Shown: positions 34,763 to 42,856 of the stretch, one piece after another
Layout: the number at the start of each line of letters is the position of its first letter
How positions within the stretch are numbered: position 1 is the stretch's first letter
Assembly (NCBI GenBank): GCA_963422775.4
Contig: CAUJSJ030000147.1
Span: forward strand, 1-64,000
Direction of reading: 5' to 3'
DNA: 64,000 nucleotides
Source: Pelomonas sp963422775
GTDB taxonomy: Bacteria; Pseudomonadota; Gammaproteobacteria; Burkholderiales; Burkholderiaceae_C
The notes under the pieces: model-generated
What the model was told of the DNA's origin: nothing
The model's database searches: none
Seen by the model: only the letters and a program-made list of their open reading frames with translations
Made by a program: the position numbers and the translations under genes

Positions 34763-35731
34763 TCAAACGCCTTCGAGGGCCTTCCACATATCCACATCGC
34801 GCTCGGCCGTCCAGATGCGCGGGTGAGCCGTGCCGCCGGCCTCGTCGAACGCGCGGGTCACGTCGAAGGGCATGCAGTGGTCAAAGATGACCCAGTGGCC
34901 GTACTTCGGGCGCAACGCGGCCATCGTGCGCTGGTAGACGGGCTTGAGCTCCTCGCCCGCTGCCACGCCGGCTTGCACGGCCGCGTACAGCTCGCTGACG
35001 AAAGCACGCGTGCCCGAGAGGCCGGCCGCCACCTGCGCGGGCCCTTTCAATGCCGGGCCACGACCCGGCACAAGGGCGTTGGCGTTCAGCGTGGCCACCG
35101 CGTCCAGCGTGGCCGGCCAGTCGGCGAAATGGGCGTCACCGCAGTATGGCGTCGCATCGAACTCGACGAGGTCGCCGCTGAACAGCACGCGTTCCTCGGG
35201 CAGCCAGGCCACCGTGTCGCCCGCGGTGTGGCCACGGCCGGGCGAGAACATCTCGACCTTCACGCCACCCAGGTCCAGCGCAAGCCGGCCGCTGAAGGTC
35301 AGCGTCGGCCAGGTCAGCCCGTCGGGGACGGACTCGACGTTGCGGAACAGGCGCGGGAAGCGGCCGATCTCGCTGGCCTTGTCCTGCTCGCCGCGCTCCT
35401 TGATCAAGGCCAGCGTCGCGTCGCTGGCGATGACCTGTTCCAGCCCCTCGGCCTTGAAGGCCGACGCGCCCAGCACGCGCACCGCGTGATAGTGGCTCAG
35501 CAGCACGTACTTGATGGGGGCGGCCGTCACTTCGCGGATCCGGCGGATCACGTCGGCGGCCATCACCGGCGTGGCCTGGGTGTCGATCACCATGACCGCA
35601 TCGCGGCCGATGACGATGCCGGTGTTCGGATCGCCCTCGGCCGTGTAGGCCCAGGCGTGCTCGGACAGGCGCTCGAAGGTGACCCGCTTCTCTTGCAGGT
35701 CAGCTTGCGAGGCAAAGGCTTTGGTCGTCAT
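34763..35731 (-). CDS. Metallo-beta-lactamase fold protein with an altered metal motif
   Basis: A 322-residue MBL-fold protein. The usual HxHxDH motif reads HYHAVRVLG (H80, H82, then V84 and R85), so the aspartate and third histidine of the second metal site are missing. Later fold elements are kept (GRGHTAGDTVAWLPEERVLF, SGDLVEF). It may bind one metal or none. ATG 35731 is preferred over ATG 35743 because GGAG is 6 bp upstream. First gene of the operon MBL-monooxygenase-DUF2783-hmgA-fahA, so a hydrolytic or binding role in aromatic degradation is likely. Confidence 0.8.
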   Translation of the reverse strand: MTTKAFASQADLQEKRVTFERLSEHAWAYTAEGDPNTGIVIGRDAVMVIDTQATPVMAADVIRRIREVTAAPIKYVLLSHYHAVRVLGASAFKAEGLEQVIASDATLALIKERGEQDKASEIGRFPRLFRNVESVPDGLTWPTLTFSGRLALDLGGVKVEMFSPGRGHTAGDTVAWLPEERVLFSGDLVEFDATPYCGDAHFADWPATLDAVATLNANALVPGRGPALKGPAQVAAGLSGTRAFVSELYAAVQAGVAAGEELKPVYQRTMAALRPKYGHWVIFDHCMPFDVTRAFDEAGGTAHPRIWTAERDVDMWKALEGV

Positions 35732-35800
35732 GCAGGTCTCCATCGTCGAATCCGAAATTTATCCTATTCCAAATCAATTCACCAATATAGAATTTTCAAC

Positions 35801-36526
35801 ATGGTTCAGCCGAAGGCCCCGCGGGGCATCCAAAGCATCGAAGTCGGCGGCCAGTTGCTGCTGGCACTGGCCCATCAAGGCCGGCCGATGGCCTTGAAGG
35901 ACCTGGCCCGCGAAGCCGGCATGACGCCGGCCAAGGCCCACCCCTATCTGGTCAGCTTCATCAAGCTGGGCCTCGTCGAGCAGGACGGCGGCAGCGGGCC
36001 CTATGGCCTCGGGCCGCTGGCGCTGCAACTGGGCCTCATCAGCCTGCAGCAGTACGACCCGGTGCGCCTGGCCACACCGGTGATCGAGGAGCTCGCACAG
36101 CGGCTGGGCCACACGGTGGCCATCGCCGTCTGGGGCACCCGCGGGCCCACCATCGTGCGCGTGGCCGAGGGGCCGGCGCCGGTGCACGTCAGCATGCGTC
36201 ACGGCACGGTGATGAGCCTGGCGGGCACGGCATCGGGTCGCTTGTTCGCCACGTGGCGCAGCGAGGACGCCGCAGGCCTGGGCGAGCCCCTGCCCGACGC
36301 CAGCGTGACAGCAGCCGTGCGCCACGACGGGCTGGCCACGTCGCGGGATGGCGTCGTCGCTGGCGTCAGTGCGGTGGCGGCGCCCGTCTTCGAGGCCTCG
36401 GGCAGGCTGGTGCTGGCCCTGACGGCCATCGGACCCAGCGCAAGCTTCGACACCGCGCTGGATGGCCCCGTCGTCATGCCGCTGCGCGATTCGGCGGCCC
36501 TGCTGTCGCGTCGGCTGGGGTGCTGA
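35801..36526 (+). CDS. IclR-family transcriptional regulator
   Basis: A 241-residue IclR regulator: N-terminal winged helix (MALKDLAREAGMTPAKAHPY, LVSFIKLGLVEQD) and a C-terminal effector domain (VAIAVWGTRGPTIVRVAEG, VSAVAAPVFEASGRLVLALT). It is divergent from the aromatic operon with only 69 bp between starts, so it is the probable regulator of that operon. IclR proteins of this kind usually bind an aromatic acid intermediate. The intergenic spacer is AT-rich (ATTTATCCTATTCCAAATC), as expected for overlapping promoters. The frame is open far upstream, antisense to the operon, without meaning. Confidence 0.93.
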   Translation: MVQPKAPRGIQSIEVGGQLLLALAHQGRPMALKDLAREAGMTPAKAHPYLVSFIKLGLVEQDGGSGPYGLGPLALQLGLISLQQYDPVRLATPVIEELAQRLGHTVAIAVWGTRGPTIVRVAEGPAPVHVSMRHGTVMSLAGTASGRLFATWRSEDAAGLGEPLPDASVTAAVRHDGLATSRDGVVAGVSAVAAPVFEASGRLVLALTAIGPSASFDTALDGPVVMPLRDSAALLSRRLGC

Positions 36527-37007
36527 AACCAGACGAAGACCCTCGACAGGCTCGCGACAGCAAGTTTTCCGAAAACCCGCGCAAACTATTTTCACAAGTT
36601 TGGAACGCCGGTTCCAAATTCGCGGCTCAAAGCGCGAATCTGTGATTCAGAATATGGATGGCTGAAGCCATATATGACTGAATCAACAACAAATGCGCAG
36701 CTCGGCGATCGGTATGCCTCCACAAGGTAATGGAAGGTGAAGATGGATTGCTGGAGCGAAAACTGCAGCATCCAAGCCACACCCGCTGCGCCCCCCACAT
36801 CCGTAGAAATTTCATAGCGATCAAAGACTTGCGCCCCGCCGGGCAGGTCTCACGTCCGCGTTTCCGGGGGGCCTAGGGGTTTTCCCAAGTCGGCCGGAAT
36901 TTCACACCCTCCGAGAATTTGCTTCAGCCACCGCCCGACCGGGCGGTTCGTCCTTTGGCTGAGCCGTTTGGCAACACACCCGCTTGCCATTCTTTTCTGG
37001 AGCAGTG
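36527..37007. other. 481-bp intergenic region with stacked palindromes
   Basis: This region separates the IclR gene from the TonB receptor and holds no credible gene. Its first part carries four consecutive dyads (36564-36684, listed separately). The rest contains a C/G-rich stretch (36830-36890) with GGGGTTTTCCC and ends in the ribosome site TCTGGAG before the receptor ATG. The long leader suggests several layers of control for the receptor. Confidence 0.5.
36564..36684. promoter_or_regulatory. Four adjacent palindromes upstream of a TonB receptor
   Basis: In order: GTTTTC/GAAAAC around one C (36564-36576); TTTGGAAC-GCCG-GTTCCAAA (36599-36618, perfect); ATTCGCG/CGCGAAT with an 8-base loop (36618-36639); and GATTCAG/CTGAATC (36644-36650 with 36678-36684) enclosing ATGGCT-GA-AGCCAT. 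The second looks like a repressor operator (GGAAC/GTTCC half sites). The others could be binding sites or RNA stems. Confidence 0.5.
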
Positions 37008-39704
37008 ATGCATAAGCAAACCCAAATCGCCGTCGCGGTCTTGTTGACCGTCGGCGGTATTAGCGCCTGGGCCCAACAGGCCGAGCCGCAACAGATCGAA
37101 CGCGTGACCGTCACCGGTTCCGCGATCAAGCGCATCGACGCCGAATCCGCCGTGCCGGTCACGGTCATCAAGATGTCCGACCTGCGCAACTCCGGCGTGA
37201 CGTCGGTCGAGCAGATCATGGCCAACCTGACGGGCGTTCAGTCCTCCGTCAACGCAGCCCAGTCCATCGGCTCGGGCAGCGGCGGCGCATCCTTCGCCGA
37301 CCTGCGCGGCATCGGCCAGGACAAGACCCTGGTGCTGCTCAACGGCGAGCGCATCGCCAACAACGCGGTCGACGGCTCCGCGCCCGACCTGAACATGATT
37401 CCCTTCGCTGCGATCGAACGCATCGAAGTGCTGCGCGACGGCGCCTCGGCCCTGTACGGTACCGACGCCATCGGCGGCGTGATCAACTTCATCACGAAGA
37501 AGAGCTACAACGGCGCCACCATCACGCTGGGCTATGACTCGCCCAAGCACACCGGCGGCCGCGCCAAGAGCGGCAACATCGGCGTGGGCTTCGGCGACCT
37601 CGCCACCCAGGGCTTCAACGTGCTGGGCTTCTTCAGCGTACGCAAGGAAGACCCGATCGCCGGCAACGAGCGCGACTTCAACAAGCGCATCGTCGGCGGC
37701 CTGTCCAACAGCACCGACCCCGCCAACTACACCCAGGACTTCGGCACGCTGTACAACCCGGCGGCTCCGACCTGCACGGGCACGTCGCTGATCCCCATCG
37801 CTGGCGGCACGCAGTGCAAGATCGTCACGCCCAACTTCGTCGACTTCGCACCCAAGTCGGACACCGTGTCCGGGATGCTCAAGGGCACGCTGCGCGTCAA
37901 CGACTCGCTGGAACTCGGCGCTGAAGCCTTCCTGACCCGCAACCGGGTCACGACGCGCATCGCCCCCGTGCCCTACGGCGGCTACTACATGAACCCGACC
38001 ATGCCCAATGGTCAGAAGAACCCCTACTTCCCCACCGCCCACGTCGACCCGACCTTCGACGACGGCTCGGCTGGCACGAAGCCCTTCAGCCCTTCTGCTG
38101 CCTTCGCCAACCCGGTGGCCGTGCAGCCGGGATTCGTCTACGTCCTCTGGCGCGACTTCCCGAACGGCTCGCGCGCCCAGATGAACGAGAACAAGCAAAG
38201 CCGCATCGTGCTGTCGGCCGACGGCAACGCGGCAAACTGGGACTACTCGATCAAGTTCTCGGCCAACAAGAACACCGTCGACCAGAATCTGACCGGTGGC
38301 TATGGCGACGGCGACATGATTGGTGAAGGCCTCCTGGAAGGCGTCATCAATCCCTTCGGCACGCAAAGCGCCGCGGGCACCGCCCTGCTGGAAAAGGCCG
38401 CCCTGAACGGCAAGCTGCAGACCGCGACCGGCAAGGTCAACATCTTCAAGATCACGGCCAGCCGCGAACTGGGTGACTGGATTGGCGCTGGTCGCCCTGC
38501 CCAGATCGCCTTGGGCGTTGAGCGCCGCCATGAGGACTTCGACTCGCACCCGGTCAAGGATTTCGCCCAGCTCGTCTCGGCGTCCACCGGTGTCGATCCC
38601 GACGCGACGTCCAAGGGCAAGCGCGATGTCTCGGCCCTGTACACCGAAGTCAACGTGCCGGTGAACAAGATGCTGGAGCTGACCGGCTCGCTGCGTTACG
38701 ACAAGTACAGCGACTTCGGCGACAGCACCAATCCGAAGATTTCCTTCCGCTTCCAGCCCAGCAAGGAAATGCTGTTCCGCGGCTCGGCTTCGACGGGCTT
38801 CCGCGCGCCGACGCTGTTCGAGCTTTACAGCTCCACTTCGTTCACCAACACCGCCGGCAACTTCAACAACCCGATCAACTGCCCGGGCGGCACCGCCATC
38901 CCCGGCGCATCGCAGGCCAACTGCAATGGCCAGTTCCAGGTCCAGAACGGCGGCAACCCCTTCCTGAAGCCTGAGAAGGCCAAGAACTACACCCTGGGCG
39001 CCGTCTTCGAACCGATGGCCGACATGAGCCTGGGCATCGACCTCTGGGCGATCAAGATCAAGAACGCGATTGCCGTCCTGCCCCAGTCGACGCTGTTCCA
39101 GAACTACTCGCAGTGGCAGCAGTACTTCCACTTCGCGCAGCCTGGCAACCTGCTGTCCATCACCAGCAACTGCCCTGGCCCGCGTTGCGGCTACGTTGAA
39201 CAGCTGAACCAGAACCTGGGCGGCACCAACACCAACGGTGTGGACCTGAGCGCCCAGTACCGCCTGCGCTCCAACGTCGGCCAGTTCGATTTCGCGTTGA
39301 ACAGCACCTTCGTCAACAAGTACGAGTATCAGGATTACCCGTCGGGTCCCTGGAACCAGAACGTCGGCGTCTACTCCGGTGCCGGCCCCGTCTTCAAGTG
39401 GCAACACAACCTGACGGCCAACTGGTCCTACAGCACCTTCGCGCTGGGCACTGCGATCCACTACAAGTCGGGCTACGTGGACTTCACCCCGACGAACCAC
39501 GTCTCGGCCTTCTCGACGACCGACCTGTACGGCAGCTGGACGCCGATGAAGGGCACGTCTCTGGTGCTGGGCGTTCGCAACCTGTTTGACCGCGACCCGC
39601 CGTTCACCAACCAGGGCGACCTGTTCCAGTCCGGTGGCTGGGATTCGCGTTACGCCAACGCAGCTGGCCGCACGTACTACGTGCGCGGCACCTACTCGTT
39701 CTGA
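37008..39704 (+). CDS. TonB-dependent outer-membrane receptor
   Basis: An 898-residue receptor. A signal peptide (about residues 1-23, ending SAWAQ) is followed by a TonB-box-like start (QQIERVTVTGSAIKRIDAES) and a plug with VEQIMANLTGVQSS, FADLRGIGQDKTLVLLNGER, and IEVLRDGASALYGTDAIGGV. The barrel carries cysteine pairs in extracellular loops and ends in YYVRGTYSF with the terminal aromatic recognised by the Bam machinery. GGAG lies 6 bp before the ATG. Transcribed alone; a strong terminator follows. The ligand is not evident; the subfamily is common for peptides, sugars or metal chelates. Confidence 0.92.
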   Translation: MHKQTQIAVAVLLTVGGISAWAQQAEPQQIERVTVTGSAIKRIDAESAVPVTVIKMSDLRNSGVTSVEQIMANLTGVQSSVNAAQSIGSGSGGASFADLRGIGQDKTLVLLNGERIANNAVDGSAPDLNMIPFAAIERIEVLRDGASALYGTDAIGGVINFITKKSYNGATITLGYDSPKHTGGRAKSGNIGVGFGDLATQGFNVLGFFSVRKEDPIAGNERDFNKRIVGGLSNSTDPANYTQDFGTLYNPAAPTCTGTSLIPIAGGTQCKIVTPNFVDFAPKSDTVSGMLKGTLRVNDSLELGAEAFLTRNRVTTRIAPVPYGGYYMNPTMPNGQKNPYFPTAHVDPTFDDGSAGTKPFSPSAAFANPVAVQPGFVYVLWRDFPNGSRAQMNENKQSRIVLSADGNAANWDYSIKFSANKNTVDQNLTGGYGDGDMIGEGLLEGVINPFGTQSAAGTALLEKAALNGKLQTATGKVNIFKITASRELGDWIGAGRPAQIALGVERRHEDFDSHPVKDFAQLVSASTGVDPDATSKGKRDVSALYTEVNVPVNKMLELTGSLRYDKYSDFGDSTNPKISFRFQPSKEMLFRGSASTGFRAPTLFELYSSTSFTNTAGNFNNPINCPGGTAIPGASQANCNGQFQVQNGGNPFLKPEKAKNYTLGAVFEPMADMSLGIDLWAIKIKNAIAVLPQSTLFQNYSQWQQYFHFAQPGNLLSITSNCPGPRCGYVEQLNQNLGGTNTNGVDLSAQYRLRSNVGQFDFALNSTFVNKYEYQDYPSGPWNQNVGVYSGAGPVFKWQHNLTANWSYSTFALGTAIHYKSGYVDFTPTNHVSAFSTTDLYGSWTPMKGTSLVLGVRNLFDRDPPFTNQGDLFQSGGWDSRYANAAGRTYYVRGTYSF

Positions 39705-39729
39705 TCACCTGATCAGCACGCAAGCCAAG

Positions 39730-39759
39730 GCCGCTCGGTTCACGCCGAGCGGCTTTTTT
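39730..39759 (+). terminator. Intrinsic terminator of the TonB receptor gene
   Basis: GCCGCTCGG (39730-39738) pairs perfectly with CCGAGCGGC (39745-39753), followed by six Ts. The T-run meets the TAA stop of the convergent EamA gene (39758-39760), so the two genes share this end. Confidence 0.92.
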
Positions 39760-40699
39760 ACGCCCGCTCGCTGCTGACCAATGCGATGCCCGCCAGCACC
39801 AGGCCACCGCCGGCGATGAACGATGCCTCCAGGGCTTCTCCCAGCAACCACCCACCCAGCAAGACGCCAAACAGTGGCGTGAGGAAGGCGAACGCGCCCA
39901 GCCGCGAAGCCAGGTAGCGGCGCAGCAGCCAGCACCAGGCCAGAAAGCTCGCGAAGGACACCGCCAGGCTCTGGAAGGCCAGATGCGTCCACACGAGCGC
40001 CGACGGCTCGAAGTGCCACTGCCCGGCCAGCCAGGCACCGGGCAGCAACAGGCAGGCCGCGCCCAGCAACTGGTAGAACAAGGTCTCGGTGGCCGGCGCT
40101 GCGGCGAGTAGCGAGCAACGGATGGTCACCGTCGTCGCGCCCCAGGCCATGCCGGCCATCAGTGCCAGCAGGTCGCCCAGCGGCGCCGCGGCGGCGCCAT
40201 CGGCGCGCCCGCCGAGGAAGGCCAGCGCGATGCCACCGAAGGCCAGTGCGATGCCGCTCCACTGCCGCGCGCCCAGCCGCTCTGCCGGCAGCCACCAGTG
40301 CAGCCCCAGGGCCGCGAACAGCGGCGCGGTGTACAGGAAGATGACGACATGCGAGGCATGCGTCAGCTGCAGCGCTTCGGACACCAGCAGGTACTCCAGG
40401 CCGAAGAGGCTGCCCGCCAAGGCACCGGCCTTCCAGCGCCTGCGATCCGGCACCTCACCGCGCCAGCGCATCAACATCGCCAGCAGCGCCAGGGCGATGA
40501 GCGAGCGCAGCGCCACCATCAGCATCGGGCTGGCCTGCGCGGCCACGGCCTTCAGCGACACCTGCTGCAAGCCCCAGATGAAGCACAGCAGCAGCATCAG
40601 GCTGCCAGCGCGGGCGTCGAGCGGGCCGGCGGTGACGACTCGGGCCATGCCGGAGGGGGTGGCCGCGAAGGCGGTCGTGGGGCTCACAAGGTACTTCAT
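39758..40699 (-). CDS. EamA/DMT-family transporter
   Basis: A 313-residue drug/metabolite transporter with ten predicted helices in two EamA repeats (for example MLLLCFIWGLQQVSLKAVAA opening repeat 1 and LLALMAGMAWGATTVTIRCS opening repeat 2). The ATG at 40699 is used; an internal ATG at 40648 is also possible and would remove a polar leader. It is divergent from a LysR gene with 74 bp between, a common arrangement in which the regulator controls the exporter. The substrate is unknown, usually amino acids or metabolites. Confidence 0.87.
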   Translation of the reverse strand: MKYLVSPTTAFAATPSGMARVVTAGPLDARAGSLMLLLCFIWGLQQVSLKAVAAQASPMLMVALRSLIALALLAMLMRWRGEVPDRRRWKAGALAGSLFGLEYLLVSEALQLTHASHVVIFLYTAPLFAALGLHWWLPAERLGARQWSGIALAFGGIALAFLGGRADGAAAAPLGDLLALMAGMAWGATTVTIRCSLLAAAPATETLFYQLLGAACLLLPGAWLAGQWHFEPSALVWTHLAFQSLAVSFASFLAWCWLLRRYLASRLGAFAFLTPLFGVLLGGWLLGEALEASFIAGGGLVLAGIALVSSERA

Positions 40700-40773
40700 G
40701 CCACCAATGTGCTGGATGCCCGCAATTCCGAAAAGCGCACAATTCGAACGCAACCCATCCGATTTTCGAAACC

Positions 40774-41655
40774 ATGCGCGACCTGCAGATCGACTGGCTG
40801 AAATGCTTCGTTGCCGTGGTGGATGCGGGCTCGCTGTCCAGCGCTGCGGCCGAGATCCACCGCTCGCAGTCGGCCGTCAGCATGCAACTCCAGAAGCTGG
40901 AATCGGCCATCGGGCACCGGCTGCTCACGCGCGGCGCGCGCCAGCTTGAACTGACGCACGAAGGCCAGACGCTGCTGGGCTATGCACGGCGCATGCTGGA
41001 TCTGCAGGCCGAGGCCCAGGCGGCGCTGCGCGAGGATGACGTCGCCGGCCTCGTGAGGCTGGGCGTGCCGGACGACTACGCGAGCCAGTACCTGACACCG
41101 GTGCTCAAGCGATTCGCCCCGCGGCACGGCGGCGTCGAGATCCTGCTGGACTGCGAACAATCAACCTCGCTGATCCCGCGCGTGGCCCGCGGTGACCTCG
41201 ACCTGGCCCTCGTGTCGCGCGACCACGCCAGGCGCGGCACCCTGCTCTTTCACGAGCCCATGGTCTGGGTGGGTTCACCGCAGTTCGATGTCTGGCGCCG
41301 CACGCCTTTGCCCATCGCCGTCTACGAGGAAGCCAGCCTCGGCCGGCGCAGCGCCATCAACTCGCTGGCCCTGCAGGGCCGGCCCTACAAGGTGGTCTAC
41401 AACAGCTCCAACCTGGCCGGCCAGATTGCCGCCGTTGACAGCGGGCTGGCGGTGGCCGTGCTCACGCAGTGCAGCGCGCCAGCCCATTTGCAGTTGCTGG
41501 GCGCCGAGCATGGGCTTGGGCCACTGGCGCCGATGGAGGTGGCTGTGTACCGCAGCCAGGCGTCCAAGGGCAACAAGGCAGTGGACAGCCTGCAGCGCAT
41601 GCTGCTGCAGACGCTCAGGCAGGCCGACCCGCCTGCCGTCAGGGCGAAGGCGTGA
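40774..41655 (+). CDS. LysR-family transcriptional regulator (beside EamA exporter)
   Basis: A 293-residue LysR regulator with an N-terminal winged helix (IDWLKCFVAVVDAGSLSSAA, then SQSAVSMQLQKLESAIGHRL) and an effector domain beginning near VRLGVPDDYASQYLTPVL. It is divergent from the EamA transporter gene and probably controls it. Its 3' end overlaps the convergent alpha-galactosidase gene by 17 bp, so the two messages are antisense at their ends. Confidence 0.92.
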   Translation: MRDLQIDWLKCFVAVVDAGSLSSAAAEIHRSQSAVSMQLQKLESAIGHRLLTRGARQLELTHEGQTLLGYARRMLDLQAEAQAALREDDVAGLVRLGVPDDYASQYLTPVLKRFAPRHGGVEILLDCEQSTSLIPRVARGDLDLALVSRDHARRGTLLFHEPMVWVGSPQFDVWRRTPLPIAVYEEASLGRRSAINSLALQGRPYKVVYNSSNLAGQIAAVDSGLAVAVLTQCSAPAHLQLLGAEHGLGPLAPMEVAVYRSQASKGNKAVDSLQRMLLQTLRQADPPAVRAKA

Positions 41656-42847
41656 GGCGCAGCATCAGCACGCCGTGCGCCGCCACGCGACCTCCGACCT
41701 GAGCGGAAACATCGCGGGTCTTCTTGCCTGACCACAGGTCGTGTGCCTCGACCTTGAGTTTCGCGGGCCAGTCCAGTTGGTCCCAGCCCACCTTGATGTC
41801 GGCCGCCGTCTCGCCGCGGTTGAACAGCACGACGGCGCGGTCGCCGCCCTGCAGCGTTCGAGCCCAGACCTCCAGATTTCCCTGGCGCCAGATGCGGCGC
41901 CCTTGACGACCCAGTGGGTCCTGGTCGACCTTGATGACCTCGGCATTGGTCAGGATGCGCTTGGTATCGGCGTCCATCTTGGCCATGTCGTTGCCGGCCA
42001 CCAACGGCGCGGCCAGCATCGCCCAGATCGAGAAGTGGCTCTCGTACTCGGTCGTCGTCATGCCGCCGTTGCCCACCTCCAGCATGTCCGGGTCGTTCCA
42101 GCCGTTGGGCGCGGCGTCGGTCCACAGCTCGGCGTTCATGTCGATGATGTCCAGCAGGCCGTGCGACCACTCCTTCTTGCCCTTCCAGGCGTCCCAGATG
42201 TCGCCCGTCGTGCGCCACAGATGGCCGATGGGAGCGGCCCAACGGCCGGGCTGGCTCGAGCCCCATTCGCAGATGGACAGCACGATGTCTCGGCCCGATT
42301 CGCGCAGCGCCTTGGCCATGATGGTGTAGGCCGCCTCCGGGTTGCGCGGCCCGGTGTAGCACCAGTCGTACTTCAGCCAGTCCACGCCCCACTTCGCGTA
42401 CTGGCGCGCGTCCTGGAACTCGTGGCCGGCGCTGCCCGGGCGGCCGCCGCAGGTCAGCGCGCCGGCGTCGGAATACAGGCCGAACTTGAGTCCCTTGGCA
42501 TGCACGTAGTCCGCCAGCGCCTTCATGCCCGTCGGGAAGCGCTCGGGGTCGGCCTGGATGTTGCCGTCGGCGTCACGGGTCTTCTGCCAGCAGTCGTCAA
42601 TGACGATGTAGGTGTAGCCCGCGGCCTTCATGCCGGAGGCGACCATCGCGTCGGCCTGCTGGCGGATCAACTGCTCGCTGACGTTGCAGGCGAACTTGTT
42701 CCAGGAGTTCCAGCCCATCGGTGGCGTCGGCGCCAGGTTGGGCTTGGGGGCGTCGAGCTTGAGCGTTTCATGCGGGGCGGCCTGGCAAGCCAGGGACAGG
42801 CAAGCAGACGCAGCCAGCAGCGCGCGGCGCAGCCACATTGAAGTCAT
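41639..42847 (-). CDS. GH27 alpha-galactosidase, secreted
   Basis: A 402-residue glycoside hydrolase of family 27 that removes terminal alpha-galactose. A signal peptide (about residues 1-23) is followed by the family opening NLAPTPPMGWNSWNKFAC. The nucleophile is D161 in WLKYDWCY and the acid/base D216 in RTTGDIWDAW; WNDPDMLEVG is also conserved. A C-terminal beta domain ends the protein. The ATG at 42847 has AGGAG 6-7 bp upstream. It follows the GPH permease gene by 9 bp, forming a permease-hydrolase operon behind a LacI-type operator. Confidence 0.95.
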   Translation of the reverse strand: MTSMWLRRALLAASACLSLACQAAPHETLKLDAPKPNLAPTPPMGWNSWNKFACNVSEQLIRQQADAMVASGMKAAGYTYIVIDDCWQKTRDADGNIQADPERFPTGMKALADYVHAKGLKFGLYSDAGALTCGGRPGSAGHEFQDARQYAKWGVDWLKYDWCYTGPRNPEAAYTIMAKALRESGRDIVLSICEWGSSQPGRWAAPIGHLWRTTGDIWDAWKGKKEWSHGLLDIIDMNAELWTDAAPNGWNDPDMLEVGNGGMTTTEYESHFSIWAMLAAPLVAGNDMAKMDADTKRILTNAEVIKVDQDPLGRQGRRIWRQGNLEVWARTLQGGDRAVVLFNRGETAADIKVGWDQLDWPAKLKVEAHDLWSGKKTRDVSAQVGGRVAAHGVLMLRLTPSP

Positions 42848-42856
42848 GGACAACTC

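Noticed and set aside
33182..35800. Upstream extension of the IclR frame across the aromatic operon
   Set aside because: It is the reverse shadow of the monooxygenase and MBL genes; the regulator clearly starts at ATG 35801.
41639..42847. Lipoprotein signal in the GH27 protein (SLAC before Q)
   Set aside because: The residue three places before the cysteine is not a typical lipobox residue, and a normal signal peptidase I site (CQA/AP) is adjacent.
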